A DNA stretch of 64,000 nucleotides from an uncultured Metabacillus sp. (GCF_947503125.1 NZ_CANNCR010000020.1:1-64000); one strand, 5' to 3'. Numbered from the stretch's first letter, positions 26,863 to 35,712 are shown. Numbers and translations: made by a program. Notes: generated by a model from the sequence alone, not told the origin.

Positions 26863-27054
26863 ATGGCAGGTGTGATCTTTTTATTTTTTGTGATTAGTCT
26901 ATTACTTTTTATTGGAGCTTTTCATTATTTTAAACTTCTCCAGCAATCAGCATCTTATCCACCTAAAAAAATTGTCAAACAAAAAATAACTGTTCTTGCT
27001 TCTGGAGGGGCAGTAGCATTGCTGATTGGTGTACTTTTGCTTTATTTTCAATAG
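26863..27054 (+). CDS. Small two-helix membrane protein, unknown function
   Basis: 63-aa protein with two transmembrane helices (about 2-20 and 44-61) separated by a basic loop (PPKKIVKQKI). Two ATGs are close: the one at 26863 has AAAGGGGG six bases upstream, while the one at 26857 abuts it, so 26863 is preferred. Convergent with trpP. No family recognised. Confidence 0.6.
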   Translation: MAGVIFLFFVISLLLFIGAFHYFKLLQQSASYPPKKIVKQKITVLASGGAVALLIGVLLLYFQ

Positions 27055-27103
27055 ATTTTTAAGGGTAGCTTATTGCTTTTGATGAAAGTCAAAAAACGGC
27101 GGG

Positions 27104-27137
27104 AAAAAGAAAACCCGATCATGGAATGGATCGGGTT
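27104..27137 (-). terminator. Terminator of trpP
   Basis: On the minus strand AACCCGATC pairs with GATCGGGTT, then TTTTCTTTTT. It lies just past the trpP stop and also faces the gene ending at 27054. Confidence 0.82.
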
Positions 27138-27144
27138 ACGATAC

Positions 27145-27669
27145 TTAGACAGTAGTTGTTAAATTTGAGCGTTTAAAAATAGCTTGAATAATTGGCAGAA
27201 TAATGACCATTGCTGCTCCATTAAATAATGTTGCTGGTAAAACAACTGTTAAGAACAGTGCGGTAAAGGCTGTACCCTCAGGTAAACCAGCTATAACAAG
27301 TGCAGATGACAAGAAAATAGTTCCTGAAACAATTGTTCCGATTACAGTTAGCACTGTAGCCGTTGCTACTTTTTGGGCTATTTTCTTTACTGCTAACAAT
27401 AAACCGAAGAACACAAATGCTGTAATGAATTTGTCTATGAGATTTGGAAGTTGACCGCCTGGAAACTGTGTTGTCAGGGCAGACAGAATTCCTGTCACAA
27501 TCCCAAGTAATGTGACATTTTTTAAACTAGGAAATAAAAGGATTCCAATAAACATCATAATCAGCATCATATCCGGTTTCATCCCTTGGTAAAAGGGCGG
27601 GATCACCATATGAAGCACGGCCCCGATCGCAGCAAATAAAGAAAGGATAACTAACACTCTTGTATTCAT
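27145..27669 (-). CDS. trpP: Tryptophan transporter TrpP
   Basis: 174-aa integral membrane protein with five or six predicted helices. It starts MNTRVLVILSLFAAIGAVLH and has a conserved FPGGQLPNLIDK loop. It matches the TrpP (YhaG) family, probable energy-coupling or secondary tryptophan importers. Place between serC and yhaH matches B. subtilis. The leader carries GAG/UAG triplets overlapping the ribosome binding site (27672-27708), suggesting translational control by TRAP. Confidence 0.87.
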   Translation of the reverse strand: MNTRVLVILSLFAAIGAVLHMVIPPFYQGMKPDMMLIMMFIGILLFPSLKNVTLLGIVTGILSALTTQFPGGQLPNLIDKFITAFVFFGLLLAVKKIAQKVATATVLTVIGTIVSGTIFLSSALVIAGLPEGTAFTALFLTVVLPATLFNGAAMVIILPIIQAIFKRSNLTTTV

Positions 27670-27671
27670 TT

Positions 27672-27708
27672 CTCCACTCTCCTCTTCTAAACTAAGAACT
27701 AATTTCTC
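27672..27708 (-). promoter_or_regulatory. Probable TRAP-binding site over the trpP ribosome binding site
   Basis: On the minus strand, five triplets UAG, UAG, GAG, GAG, GAG are each separated by exactly two bases (27672-27694). Two further triplets, UAG at 27699-27701 and GAG at 27706-27708, lie upstream with four-base spacers. The trpP ribosome binding site is inside this stretch. TRAP, the tryptophan-activated RNA-binding protein MtrB, binds (G/U)AG repeats with two- to three-base spacers and is known to block trpP translation in B. subtilis. Confidence 0.75.
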
Positions 27709-27796
27709 CCCAATAGTGAACTGATTTCCTAATGCGAGAGATGTTAGTCATATTATAGCAGTAAAGTGTCAGAACGTACAGAATTTTTCAGCAAGT

Positions 27797-27833
27797 GAAA
27801 AAAGGGCTGACTCTTTAAATGATGAGTCAGCCC
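27797..27833 (-). terminator. Terminator of serC
   Basis: GGGCTGACTC and GAGTCAGCCC form a perfect 10-bp stem with a 10-base loop. On the minus strand it is followed by TTTTTT. Confidence 0.87.
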
Positions 27834-27846
27834 GTTAAGAAGTAGA

Positions 27847-28926
27847 TCATTGATGTTGATTTTTAAATTCAGTCATGAATTGAGCTAATGCGATACATGC
27901 TTCTTTAGGAACCGCGTTGTAAGTAGAAGCTCTGCAGCCGCCTACTGAACGATGGCCTGCAAGACCAATAAAGTTACGTTCCTTTGCTGCTTGAAGGAAT
28001 TTCTTCGTTAACTCTTCGTTAGGCAGCGTGAAGGTAATATTCATTAAAGAACGGCTGTCTTCAGTAGCGTGTGCTTTATAAAACCCTTCGCTTTCGTCAA
28101 TAGCGGCATAAATATAGCCCGCTTTTTCTTCGTTGATTTTTTGAATGCTTTTCACGCCGCCTTGCTCCTTAACCCACTCTAATACAAGTGACAGCATATA
28201 GATGGCGAAGGTTGGCGGTGTGTTATATAAAGAGTTATTTTTCGCATGTGTTGAATACTTTAAAATGGTAGGCACATTCGTACGTGCTGTTTCTAAAAAG
28301 TCTTTTTTCACAATAACAACTGTTACACCTGAAGGACCAAGATTTTTTTGTGCTCCGGCATAAATAAGTGAAAATTTCTTCACATCGATTTCTTTGCATA
28401 AAATATCGCTGGACATATCAGCAATTAATGGGATTGGACTAGTTGGGTATTCCTTCCATTGAGTACCGAAAATCGTGTTGTTAGATGTGATATGCAAATA
28501 AGCTCCATCTTCAATCTCATTTAAAGAATAGTCTTTAGGGATATGCGTATAATTCTCATCCTTGCTTGATGCTAAAATACGGGTTTCTCCTAAAAGCTGT
28601 GCTTCTTTTAGTGCTTTTTCAGACCATGCCCCAGACATAATAAAATGAGCTGTTTTGTTTTCGTGAAGAAAATTCATTGGAATCATTGAAAACTGCAGGC
28701 TTGCCCCGCCTTGTAAAAATAGGACTTCATATGTGTCGGGAATACCTAAAAGCTCCCTAAGTAAAGCATTTGCTCGGTTGTGTACTTCCTCATAATCCTT
28801 ACTGCGATGACTAAGCTCCATTACAGACATTCCTGTATTTTGGAAATTAACTAATTCTTTTTGTGCCCGTTCAAGCACAGGTAATGGAATCGCCGCTGGT
28901 CCTGCATTGAAATTATAAGCTCTCAA
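27847..28926 (-). CDS. serC: Phosphoserine aminotransferase SerC
   Basis: 359-aa class-V PLP aminotransferase. It has NFNAGPAA at the N terminus, GGASLQFS phosphate-binding segment, PLP lysine Lys194 in YAGAQKNLGPSG and a C-terminal GHRSVGGCRAS. Converts 3-phosphohydroxypyruvate and glutamate to phosphoserine and 2-oxoglutarate in serine synthesis. The start is TTG at 28926 with AGGAGG nine bases upstream. Confidence 0.93.
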   Translation of the reverse strand: MRAYNFNAGPAAIPLPVLERAQKELVNFQNTGMSVMELSHRSKDYEEVHNRANALLRELLGIPDTYEVLFLQGGASLQFSMIPMNFLHENKTAHFIMSGAWSEKALKEAQLLGETRILASSKDENYTHIPKDYSLNEIEDGAYLHITSNNTIFGTQWKEYPTSPIPLIADMSSDILCKEIDVKKFSLIYAGAQKNLGPSGVTVVIVKKDFLETARTNVPTILKYSTHAKNNSLYNTPPTFAIYMLSLVLEWVKEQGGVKSIQKINEEKAGYIYAAIDESEGFYKAHATEDSRSLMNITFTLPNEELTKKFLQAAKERNFIGLAGHRSVGGCRASTYNAVPKEACIALAQFMTEFKNQHQ

Positions 28927-29101
28927 CTGTATTGCCTCCTTGGTTTGTACGTTGAATAATACTCATATCCTAACATGAAAATTGCCGGAAATATAGACTG
29001 AATATTTTCATCTTTGTGAATGTTGATATGGAAAGCGTTATCAATATTAAAGAGTAATGAATGAGAGGTTAGGCACTTAATAAAACATGTTTTTTAACGG
29101 T

Positions 29102-29130
29102 ATAAAAAGGGTCTAAACAGACAGACCCTT
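29102..29130 (-). terminator. Terminator of hit
   Basis: AAGGGTCT (29107-29114) pairs with AGACCCTT (about 29123-29130). On the minus strand it is followed by a TTTTTATA tract. The hairpin lies directly after the hit stop codon. Confidence 0.75.
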
Positions 29131-29553
29131 TTAAGAAATACCTTCGTTAATCTTTGTTGCAATTTCTTGTAGCTGTTCAGGTGTATATTGGTCAGCATGG
29201 CTTTTCCAAACAGCCCCGAACCCGTCTCCTTGACCATATCTAGGAATGATGTGCATATGATAGTGGAAAACGGATTGTCCGGCTTTTTCGCCATTATTAT
29301 TTAATAAATTCAATCCTATAGGCTCGAAGTGTTTTTTAATTGAATTGGCAATTTGCGGAACAACCTCAAACAGCTTGCTTGCAATTTCAGGCGTCATTTC
29401 ATAAATATTTTCTTTATGTACTTTTGGAATAACAAGGGTATGTCCTTTTGTTACTTGACTAATATCAAGAAATGCATACACATGCTCGTTTTCAAATACT
29501 TTTGCGCTCGGAATCTCACCGTTGATGATTTTGCAAAAAATACAATCACTCAT
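29131..29553 (-). CDS. hit: HIT family nucleotide-binding protein Hit
   Basis: 140-aa histidine-triad protein. It has the N-terminal zinc-ligand-like CIFCKII and the triad His97, His99, His101 in FHYHMHIIPR. Enzymes of this type hydrolyse nucleoside phosphoramidates and dinucleotides. The ATG at 29553 has AAGGTG nine bases upstream; a GTG four codons earlier lies within that site. Divergent from ecsABC across the repeat region, as in B. subtilis. Confidence 0.87.
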   Translation of the reverse strand: MSDCIFCKIINGEIPSAKVFENEHVYAFLDISQVTKGHTLVIPKVHKENIYEMTPEIASKLFEVVPQIANSIKKHFEPIGLNLLNNNGEKAGQSVFHYHMHIIPRYGQGDGFGAVWKSHADQYTPEQLQEIATKINEGIS

Positions 29554-29668
29554 GTTCTCACACACCTTTATTTTAAATTTTTTAGTAAAACATTTTTCAA
29601 CATCATTTTTAGAGCTATTATGTTATGTTTTATGGATAATCGTATTTTATCACAATTTTTAAGGGAAA

Positions 29669-29705
29669 AGAAAAAAGAACAAGGTGAACGATGCTCACCC
29701 TGTTC
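29669..29705 (-). terminator. Minus-strand terminator facing out of the repeat region
   Basis: On the minus strand GAACAGGGTGA and TCACCTTGTTC form a stem with one mismatch, then TTTTTTCTTTTCC. No recognised minus-strand gene lies upstream of it; only the repeat region at 29742-30285 does. It may end a transcript from those repeats. Confidence 0.7.
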
Positions 29706-29741
29706 CAGAAGAAGGGAAAGGTTACTCAAAATTCGGGATAT

Positions 29742-30285
29742 TGTCTTTGACAAACACCTCATTTAACATTTTAGTAAATGCTATCTGATGTGAAAATCAC
29801 CATTGTCCAAAACGACCATCTCCTTGTTAAGTGATTATCCTTCTTAACAGATTGAGAAAATGTCTTTGACAAACACCTCGTTTACAAAATGATTATATGC
29901 GAGCGTTTAATTCAGAGAATTGCGGCCCGTAGACACCTCATTTCGTAAGGTTGTTCTTCAATGGTTAAACAATTTTGCTTCTTTTATAAGAAGTTTGCTT
30001 TGACAAACACCTCATTTAACATTTTAGTAAATGCTACCTGATGTGAAAATCACCATTGTTCAAAGCGATCATCCCCTTGTTAAGTGTTAAATCAATCTTA
30101 ACAATCAAAGATATTGTCTTTGACAAACACCTCATTTACAAAATGATTAGATGCGAGCGTTTAATTCAGAGAATTGCGGCCCGTAGACACCTCATTTCGT
30201 AAGTGTTTTACATCAATGGTTAAACAAAGAATTCCCAAGCTCTTTGAGAAAAATAGTTGTCTGGAACAAACACCTCATTTTTTTG
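29742..30285. repeat. Compound direct-repeat region between hit and ecsA
   Basis: A core of ACAAACACCTCATTT or a close variant occurs seven times, starting near 29747, 29866, 29929, 30000, 30120, 30183 and 30263. The first six form two copies of one roughly 253-bp composite unit (29747-29999 and 30000-30262), with internal spacings of 119/63/71 and 120/63/80. Two blocks are near-identical between copies: the stretch after cores 1 and 4 (CATTTTAGTAAATGCTA...) and the one after cores 2 and 5 (GCGAGCGTTTAATTCAGAGA...). Read on the minus strand, each full core encodes NEVFVK, but the frames stop quickly. No Cas-like or transposase gene is near. Nature unknown. Confidence 0.75.
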
Positions 30286-30423
30286 GGTTTTGTTTGACAA
30301 GCTATCCCTTCCTCATTGATTATGATGTCCTGTTCGTGCTTCATTATGCGAAAAAGTTTGCTTCATTAGGACAAGTGTTTTTGATTTTGATAAGATAAAA
30401 AGAAAAAGGAGAACAACTAAAAA

Positions 30424-31170
30424 ATGGCGTTGTTAAAAGTAGATCAGTTAACTGGAGGGTATACGCGAAACCCTGTCTTGAAGGATATTTCGTTTGAGGT
30501 AGATAAAGGTCAAATAGTTGGTCTTATTGGCTTAAATGGTGCAGGAAAAAGCACAACCATTAAACATATTATTGGATTGATGGAGGCACATAAGGGCAGC
30601 ATTTCAATAAATGCAAAAACATTTGCTGACGATGCAGCGGCCTATCGCTCACAATTCAGCTTTATACCTGAAACACCGATCTTATATGATGAATTAACTT
30701 TATATGAGCACTTGGAATTAACGGCAATGGCCTATGGTCTTGATCAGTCTACATTTGAAAAACGCCTTCATCCGCTTTTAAAGGAATTTAGGATGGAGAA
30801 ACGACTGAAATGGTTTCCTGCTCACTTTTCAAAGGGTATGAAGCAAAAGGTGATGATCATGTGCGCGTTTTTAATTGAGCCGGCACTGTACATTATTGAC
30901 GAGCCGTTTGTCGGATTAGATCCGTTAGCGATCAATTCTCTTTTGGAAATGATGGAAAAGGCTAAACAGCAAGGATCGGGAATTTTAATGTCTACACATA
31001 TCCTTGCTACAGCGGAGAGGTATTGCGACTCGTTTATTATTTTACATAATGGCGAAATCCGTGCGAAAGGAACGTTAATCCAGCTAAGGGAACAGTTTGG
31101 CATGAGAGAGGCCACTCTTGATGATCTTTATATTCAGCTGACAAAGGAAGATCAAGATGAAGAGCATTGA
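30424..31170 (+). CDS. ecsA: ABC transporter ATP-binding protein EcsA
   Basis: 248-aa ABC ATPase with Walker A GLNGAGKST (36-44), signature FSKGMKQKV, Walker B LYIIDEPFVGLDP and switch STHILATAE. With EcsB it forms the Ecs transporter, which in B. subtilis affects intramembrane proteolysis, secretion and competence. The last 14 bp overlap ecsB. Transcription must start in or just downstream of the repeat region. Confidence 0.9.
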   Translation: MALLKVDQLTGGYTRNPVLKDISFEVDKGQIVGLIGLNGAGKSTTIKHIIGLMEAHKGSISINAKTFADDAAAYRSQFSFIPETPILYDELTLYEHLELTAMAYGLDQSTFEKRLHPLLKEFRMEKRLKWFPAHFSKGMKQKVMIMCAFLIEPALYIIDEPFVGLDPLAINSLLEMMEKAKQQGSGILMSTHILATAERYCDSFIILHNGEIRAKGTLIQLREQFGMREATLDDLYIQLTKEDQDEEH

Positions 31171-32383
31171 TGAGATTTGGAAAACGAGGGTTAATCATCA
31201 TATAAATGAAACAAGGGCATATTTGAAATACATGTTAAATGACCATCTTTTATTTGTGGTTATTTTCTTAGCAGCGGGCGGGGCTGTCACCTATCAAAAA
31301 TGGCTTGAGACTTTGTCTCCTGATTTTCCAGCTGTTCTGATCATGGCGACCGTTTTTTCGTTGATTTTGCTTCGTTCCCATGTCCGCACTTTGTTAAAAG
31401 AGGCTGACATCGTGTTCCTGCTTCCTATGGAGCATAAGCTTAATGGTTACTTTCAAAAGGCTTTTGCCTATAGTTTAGTAACACAGAGCTTTCCAATTAT
31501 TGTGGTCATGATTTTATTTGCTCCATTGTATTTTAAAGCAACGACCGCAAATGGAAATAGCCTCATCATAAGCTTGATCTTGCTGCTTGGCGTGAAGGTC
31601 TGGAATTTGCGGATAAGCTGGAAAATGGGATACTTAACGGAAGCATCTGCAAAATGGAGCGATCTCGCTGTTAGATTTGTCATGAACGGTTGTATGATCT
31701 TTTTTATCCTTTCCGGACAGTATCTTTTTGTGCTGGTGATTTTTCTCATTATGGTGGGCTATGATGCTTATTTTTCCAAGCTTGTTAAATCGAAAGCCAT
31801 TAAATGGGATCAGTTGATCAAGATGGAAGAGGAAAGGAAACAGTCCTTTTATAAGCTGGCCAACTTATTTACCGATGTCCCTAAATTGAAAAAACAAGCG
31901 AAACGCCGTAAGTATCTTGATTTGTTCCTAAAGCAAGTATCATACCATCAAGATCATGTTTATGAATATTTATTTGGCAGAGCATTTTTACGATCTGGGG
32001 ATTATTTTGGGATCGTGGTGAGACTTACCATAATCGGCAGTGTGATTTTAGCGGTTATTAATCAACAGTTAATTGGGAATGTGATCATCGTGGTCATTTT
32101 TTCATTCTTAACAGGGATACAGATAATGAGTTTATTTAAACATTTTGATTTATTGGAGCTGCCAAATCTTTATCCGACTGCGGAAAGAAAAAAGTTAAAA
32201 AGCTTTTTAAAAATTATTTTTAGCGTGCTTATTGTTCAAGCGATCGTCTACTCTGTGGTAACACTGATAACATCAACAGCTTTCATTTTTGTCATCACTT
32301 TAGCTGTAAATGTGGTGTTTGCTAGTCTGTTTACATATATGTATATGGGAACGAGGTTAAAGAAGAGTGAAAAGGGTGTATAA
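31157..32383 (+). CDS. ecsB: ABC transporter membrane protein EcsB
   Basis: 408-aa polytopic membrane protein of the EcsB family. Hydrophobic helices lie at about 30-45, 55-75, 100-140, 165-195, 290-320 and 350-400, with a basic cytoplasmic stretch around 205-260. It pairs with EcsA. The ATG lies inside the end of ecsA, indicating coupled translation. Confidence 0.88.
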   Translation: MKSIDEIWKTRVNHHINETRAYLKYMLNDHLLFVVIFLAAGGAVTYQKWLETLSPDFPAVLIMATVFSLILLRSHVRTLLKEADIVFLLPMEHKLNGYFQKAFAYSLVTQSFPIIVVMILFAPLYFKATTANGNSLIISLILLLGVKVWNLRISWKMGYLTEASAKWSDLAVRFVMNGCMIFFILSGQYLFVLVIFLIMVGYDAYFSKLVKSKAIKWDQLIKMEEERKQSFYKLANLFTDVPKLKKQAKRRKYLDLFLKQVSYHQDHVYEYLFGRAFLRSGDYFGIVVRLTIIGSVILAVINQQLIGNVIIVVIFSFLTGIQIMSLFKHFDLLELPNLYPTAERKKLKSFLKIIFSVLIVQAIVYSVVTLITSTAFIFVITLAVNVVFASLFTYMYMGTRLKKSEKGV

Positions 32384-32386
32384 CAG

Positions 32387-33094
32387 ATGACCTATGAAAC
32401 ACAGATGGCAGAAGAGGCAAGACTTTGGAAGCAAAGGCAGTTGCGAAGACCTTCTTTTTTAGAAAGATCCTCTAAAAAAGCGCAGACGAAAATGAATCAA
32501 TTGATTCCAGAAAAGGTACATACAACTATTACAGAAAGTATTAAAAAAATGGTTCAAGCCACACTTGTAGGTTCAAATGTCACCACATTTCCGAAAAAAA
32601 TAGAGAACCTTACGTTTAAGGAACGTGAACAGCTAGTTGAAAAAACGATAGGAACATTTAAGAAGACAGCTGCCATTGAAGGTGCCTCAACCGGTGCCGG
32701 AGGAATTTTATTAGGGCTTGCCGACTTCCCTTTGTTCCTAAGTATCAAGATGAAGTTTTTATTTGAAGTGGCCAGCATTTATGGATACAGCACGAAGGAA
32801 TATGAGGAAAGGCTGTTTCTTTTATATGTTTTTCAGCTGGCATTTTCAAGTGAGACACATAAAGAAGAAACTCTTGAAAAGATCGAACATTGGGATACAC
32901 TAAAAAACGAAGTGAAGGATTTGGACTGGCGGGTGTTTCAGCAGGAATATCGAGATTATATTGATGTTGTCAAGTTAATGCAGATTCTTCCAGGCATTGG
33001 TGCTGTTGTAGGGGGAGTGGCTAATTATCACCTTGTTCAACAGCTTGGTGAATGTGCCATGAATTGCTATCGGTTGCGGATCTTTTCGAATTAA
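32387..33094 (+). CDS. ecsC: EcsC family protein
   Basis: 235-aa protein with the EcsC domain. A glycine-rich hydrophobic segment EGASTGAGGILLGLADFPLF lies near 103-122, and a second, PGIGAVVGGVANYHLV, near the C terminus. Third gene of the ecs operon, three bases after ecsB. Biochemical role unknown; its loss in B. subtilis has little effect compared with ecsA or ecsB. Confidence 0.86.
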   Translation: MTYETQMAEEARLWKQRQLRRPSFLERSSKKAQTKMNQLIPEKVHTTITESIKKMVQATLVGSNVTTFPKKIENLTFKEREQLVEKTIGTFKKTAAIEGASTGAGGILLGLADFPLFLSIKMKFLFEVASIYGYSTKEYEERLFLLYVFQLAFSSETHKEETLEKIEHWDTLKNEVKDLDWRVFQQEYRDYIDVVKLMQILPGIGAVVGGVANYHLVQQLGECAMNCYRLRIFSN

Positions 33095-33118
33095 TGAGTA
33101 TTTGGGGGAAATTAAATG

Positions 33119-33157
33119 AAGCAGTGATTTTTGCATTTTGTGTAAAAATCACTGCTT
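33119..33157 (+). terminator. Hairpin after ecsC
   Basis: AAGCAGTGATTTTT pairs with AAAAATCACTGCTT, a perfect 14-bp stem with an 11-base loop. No long T-run follows; the T-rich part lies inside the stem. Probable end of the ecs operon. Confidence 0.65.
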
Positions 33158-33232
33158 CTATAGGACAAAATAAGGTAAGAGAAACGAGGAAAAGTCCGAT
33201 AGAAGGCCTCACAACAGGACTATCCCCGATAT

Positions 33233-33850
33233 TTATCTATTGGTCCAGTTTCTAAACTGGTCGTATTCTTGTTTTATATAATGAAAGATTTTTTCATTGC
33301 CGCCATGGTCTGGATGAGCTATTTTTAATAATTCTTTAAATGCTGTAAATATCTCCTTTTCATCTGCTTTTTTTGAAATGCTCAATTTTTGGCGAAAATC
33401 ACTCAACATTGAGGTGGAATGAGTAGCATCCCCATCTTTTTCCCCTTTATGGAACTTTTCTTTTAATGCAATCAACTCATCCCGCAATTCAATATTTTCT
33501 TTTAATAAATTGATTGTTTCCTTTTTTAAATGATTCCTTTCAATTTGCAATAAGCCAATTTCATTATATAGCTTATCTCTTTGCTGGATGAGTATCCTTG
33601 TTGAACTTGCATGTAATTCCTCTATGCCCTTAATTTCCTCATCCTTTGCTTTTATTTTTATTTTTAATTGGCGAATGACCTCGTCCTTATCCAGCTTAGT
33701 TTGCTCCTTCATAAAACGCATTAAGGCCTTATCATCTACCGTGAATCCAGTTGCTTTTATTCTGCCCTCACGGAGCCACCGCTTAAAGGTTTCAATATTA
33801 TCCGTTATCCCAGCTTCCTTTAACAAGGTAAATGCTTGATCCGTGTTCAA
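33233..33850 (-). CDS. HTH/coiled-coil protein with C-terminal J-domain-like motif
   Basis: 205-aa protein in three parts. The N-terminal 45 residues resemble a MerR/RacA-type helix-turn-helix (ETFKRWLREGRIKATG). A long Lys/Glu-rich coiled coil runs from about 48 to 135. The last 45 residues hold FKELLKIAHPDHGGNEK, with the HPD signature of J domains near 179 and a following helix (KIFHYIKQEYDQF). The start is TTG at 33850, seven bases after AAAGGAG. It is divergent from the flotillin gene. A DNA-binding or structural protein that recruits DnaK is possible but is inference. Confidence 0.7.
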   Translation of the reverse strand: MNTDQAFTLLKEAGITDNIETFKRWLREGRIKATGFTVDDKALMRFMKEQTKLDKDEVIRQLKIKIKAKDEEIKGIEELHASSTRILIQQRDKLYNEIGLLQIERNHLKKETINLLKENIELRDELIALKEKFHKGEKDGDATHSTSMLSDFRQKLSISKKADEKEIFTAFKELLKIAHPDHGGNEKIFHYIKQEYDQFRNWTNR

Positions 33851-34140
33851 TGGATTTCTCCTTTCCTCAGGTAGTAGCTATGTATAGAAGTCTAAACCCC
33901 TATTATATATATAAGGATAAAAGTCTGTTTTTTTGCGCTTTCTTTTAAGATTTAACATGTGGAAGAAGAAGCTAGGTAGAAATTTCCCAATTTTGAAACC
34001 TTTCCCTTTTCTATTCGTATAACAATACATATTGATCAATATGTTTGAAAAACCTACCTTGTACAGGGAAAAAGTTCAATTTCCATGCATTATTAGATGT
34101 ATGGGTTATATAGATATGTTAAATGGAGGAGGAAGCGAAG

Positions 34141-35640
34141 ATGTTAGATGTGATTGGAGTACTTATGTTTTTAATTCCAATATTGATTGTTGCTGCACTT
34201 GCAGGAGTTGGCTATTTCTTTTGGATAAAATATCGCTACCGTACAGCAAAGTCCAACCAAGCTTTAATTATTACAGGACCAAGATTAGGAGATCCTGAGA
34301 AGGAAACGAATATATTTACCGATCAAGAAGGCCGCTCGATGAAAATCATTCGTGGCGGCGGGTATCGCCTTAGACGTTTTCAGACATCTACACCTGTTAA
34401 TTTGACTTCGTTTCAATTAAAACTATCCACACCAAGAGTTTACACAAATGGCGGTGTCCCAATAGTTGCAGATGCGGTCGCAATGGTAAAGGTTGCTGAT
34501 ACGTTAAACGGTATCGCAAACTATGCGGAGCAGTTTTTAGGCAAGGAGCAATCAGAGATTGAAGCGGAAATTATTGAGGTGCTCGGAAGTAATTTGCGTG
34601 CGATTCTTTCAAAGATGACAGTTGAAGATATTAACAGCAACCGGGAAAAATTTAATCAGGATGTATCCGAGGTAGCGCAAAAGCAGCTTGACTTAATGGG
34701 CTTTAAGATAACCTCATTAGGACTAACAGACTTACGTGATGCAGATGAAGAGAATGGCTATTTGGAAAATCTGGGCAGACCGCGTATTGCTGAGGTTCGT
34801 AAACTGGCGGAAATCGCTGAGGCTAACAGTGAGCGAGAAACTCGTATTCACCGTGCACAAACCGATCAAGAGGCGAAAGAGGAAGAATACAAACGCCAAA
34901 TTGCAATCGCAGAATCGAAAAAAGAAAAGGATATTAAGGATGCCGCGTTTAAAGAAGAAACAGAACGTGCCCGGGCAAAATCAGAGCAATCCTATGAATT
35001 GGAAAAGGCAAAATTAGCAAAAGAAGTAAAAGAAGAAGAATTAACGCTAAAATTTTTAGAGCGTGAACGTGCAGTTAAGCTTGAGGAAGAAGAAAGCAAG
35101 GTTCGAAAAACAAAAGCGGATGCCGAATACTATGAAACAACTCGTAAAGCAGAAGCAGAAGCCCGAAAAGCGGAAATTGCCGGTGAAGCAAAAGCAAAAA
35201 TCCGCAGGGAGGAGGGTTCTGCTGAAGCAGATGTAATCCGTGAACGAGGGAAAGCGGAAGCTGAAGCAAGAAAGCTATTAGCTGAAGCGATGGAAAAGCA
35301 TGGCGAGGTGATTATCACCGAAAAATTAATCGAAATGCTACCAGTTTTTGCAGAAAAGATTGCCCAGCCGCTTAACAATATTGAATCTGTTAAAATTATT
35401 GATTCAGGCAATGGCCAGGGTGTGCCTTCCTTTGGCAAAAGTATTACGAGAACAATGGTAGATATGCAGGAGCCGTTAAAGGAAATGACTGGTATTGATG
35501 TAGCGGAGTTAATCAAATCTTATGCATCGAGGTCAAATGGGACAGTGAATCATGGCACTGATACAGTTCCTCATGTAAATAGGTTAGATCATGGCAGTGG
35601 TAAAGCATTATCTATTGAAAATAATCAACAGAATATATGA
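34141..35640 (+). CDS. Flotillin-family protein (FloT/YuaG-like)
   Basis: 499-aa protein. An N-terminal membrane helix (VLMFLIPILIVAALAGVGYF) is followed by an SPFH/PHB domain (about 40-200). A long Ala/Glu/Lys coiled coil with repeated AEA motifs (about 215-400) and a variable C terminus come next. The ATG at 34141 has GGAGGAGG eight bases upstream; an ATG 18 bases earlier lies before that site. Flotillins scaffold membrane microdomains. An NfeD-type partner, which often precedes floT, is not adjacent here; the neighbour is the divergent J-domain gene. Could be the main FloT or a paralogue. Confidence 0.84.
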   Translation: MLDVIGVLMFLIPILIVAALAGVGYFFWIKYRYRTAKSNQALIITGPRLGDPEKETNIFTDQEGRSMKIIRGGGYRLRRFQTSTPVNLTSFQLKLSTPRVYTNGGVPIVADAVAMVKVADTLNGIANYAEQFLGKEQSEIEAEIIEVLGSNLRAILSKMTVEDINSNREKFNQDVSEVAQKQLDLMGFKITSLGLTDLRDADEENGYLENLGRPRIAEVRKLAEIAEANSERETRIHRAQTDQEAKEEEYKRQIAIAESKKEKDIKDAAFKEETERARAKSEQSYELEKAKLAKEVKEEELTLKFLERERAVKLEEEESKVRKTKADAEYYETTRKAEAEARKAEIAGEAKAKIRREEGSAEADVIRERGKAEAEARKLLAEAMEKHGEVIITEKLIEMLPVFAEKIAQPLNNIESVKIIDSGNGQGVPSFGKSITRTMVDMQEPLKEMTGIDVAELIKSYASRSNGTVNHGTDTVPHVNRLDHGSGKALSIENNQQNI

Positions 35641-35671
35641 AACCGTTAATCTTCTAGATTATTAAACTCTT

Positions 35672-35700
35672 AGGCGCTTCCTTAATGGAAAGCGCCTTTA
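35672..35700 (+). terminator. Terminator of the flotillin gene
   Basis: AGGCGCTT (35672-35679) pairs with AAGCGCCT (35690-35697), followed by a short T-run. Lies between the flotillin gene and the convergent yhaA. Confidence 0.75.
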
Positions 35701-35712
35701 GTCTGAACCTTT

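Noticed and set aside
29568-29762. Minus-strand frame of 64 codons covering the terminator at 29669
   Set aside because: It runs through a rho-independent hairpin and its T-tract, and starts inside a repeat core without a ribosome binding site.
29742-30285. Possible CRISPR array
   Set aside because: Repeat spacing is irregular (about 63, 71-80 and 120 bp), the sequences between cores are themselves repeated rather than unique, and no cas gene is nearby.
33052-33255. Plus-strand frame over the ecsC end and following hairpin
   Set aside because: It overlaps ecsC in another frame and then runs through a perfect 14-bp hairpin; there is no start signal.
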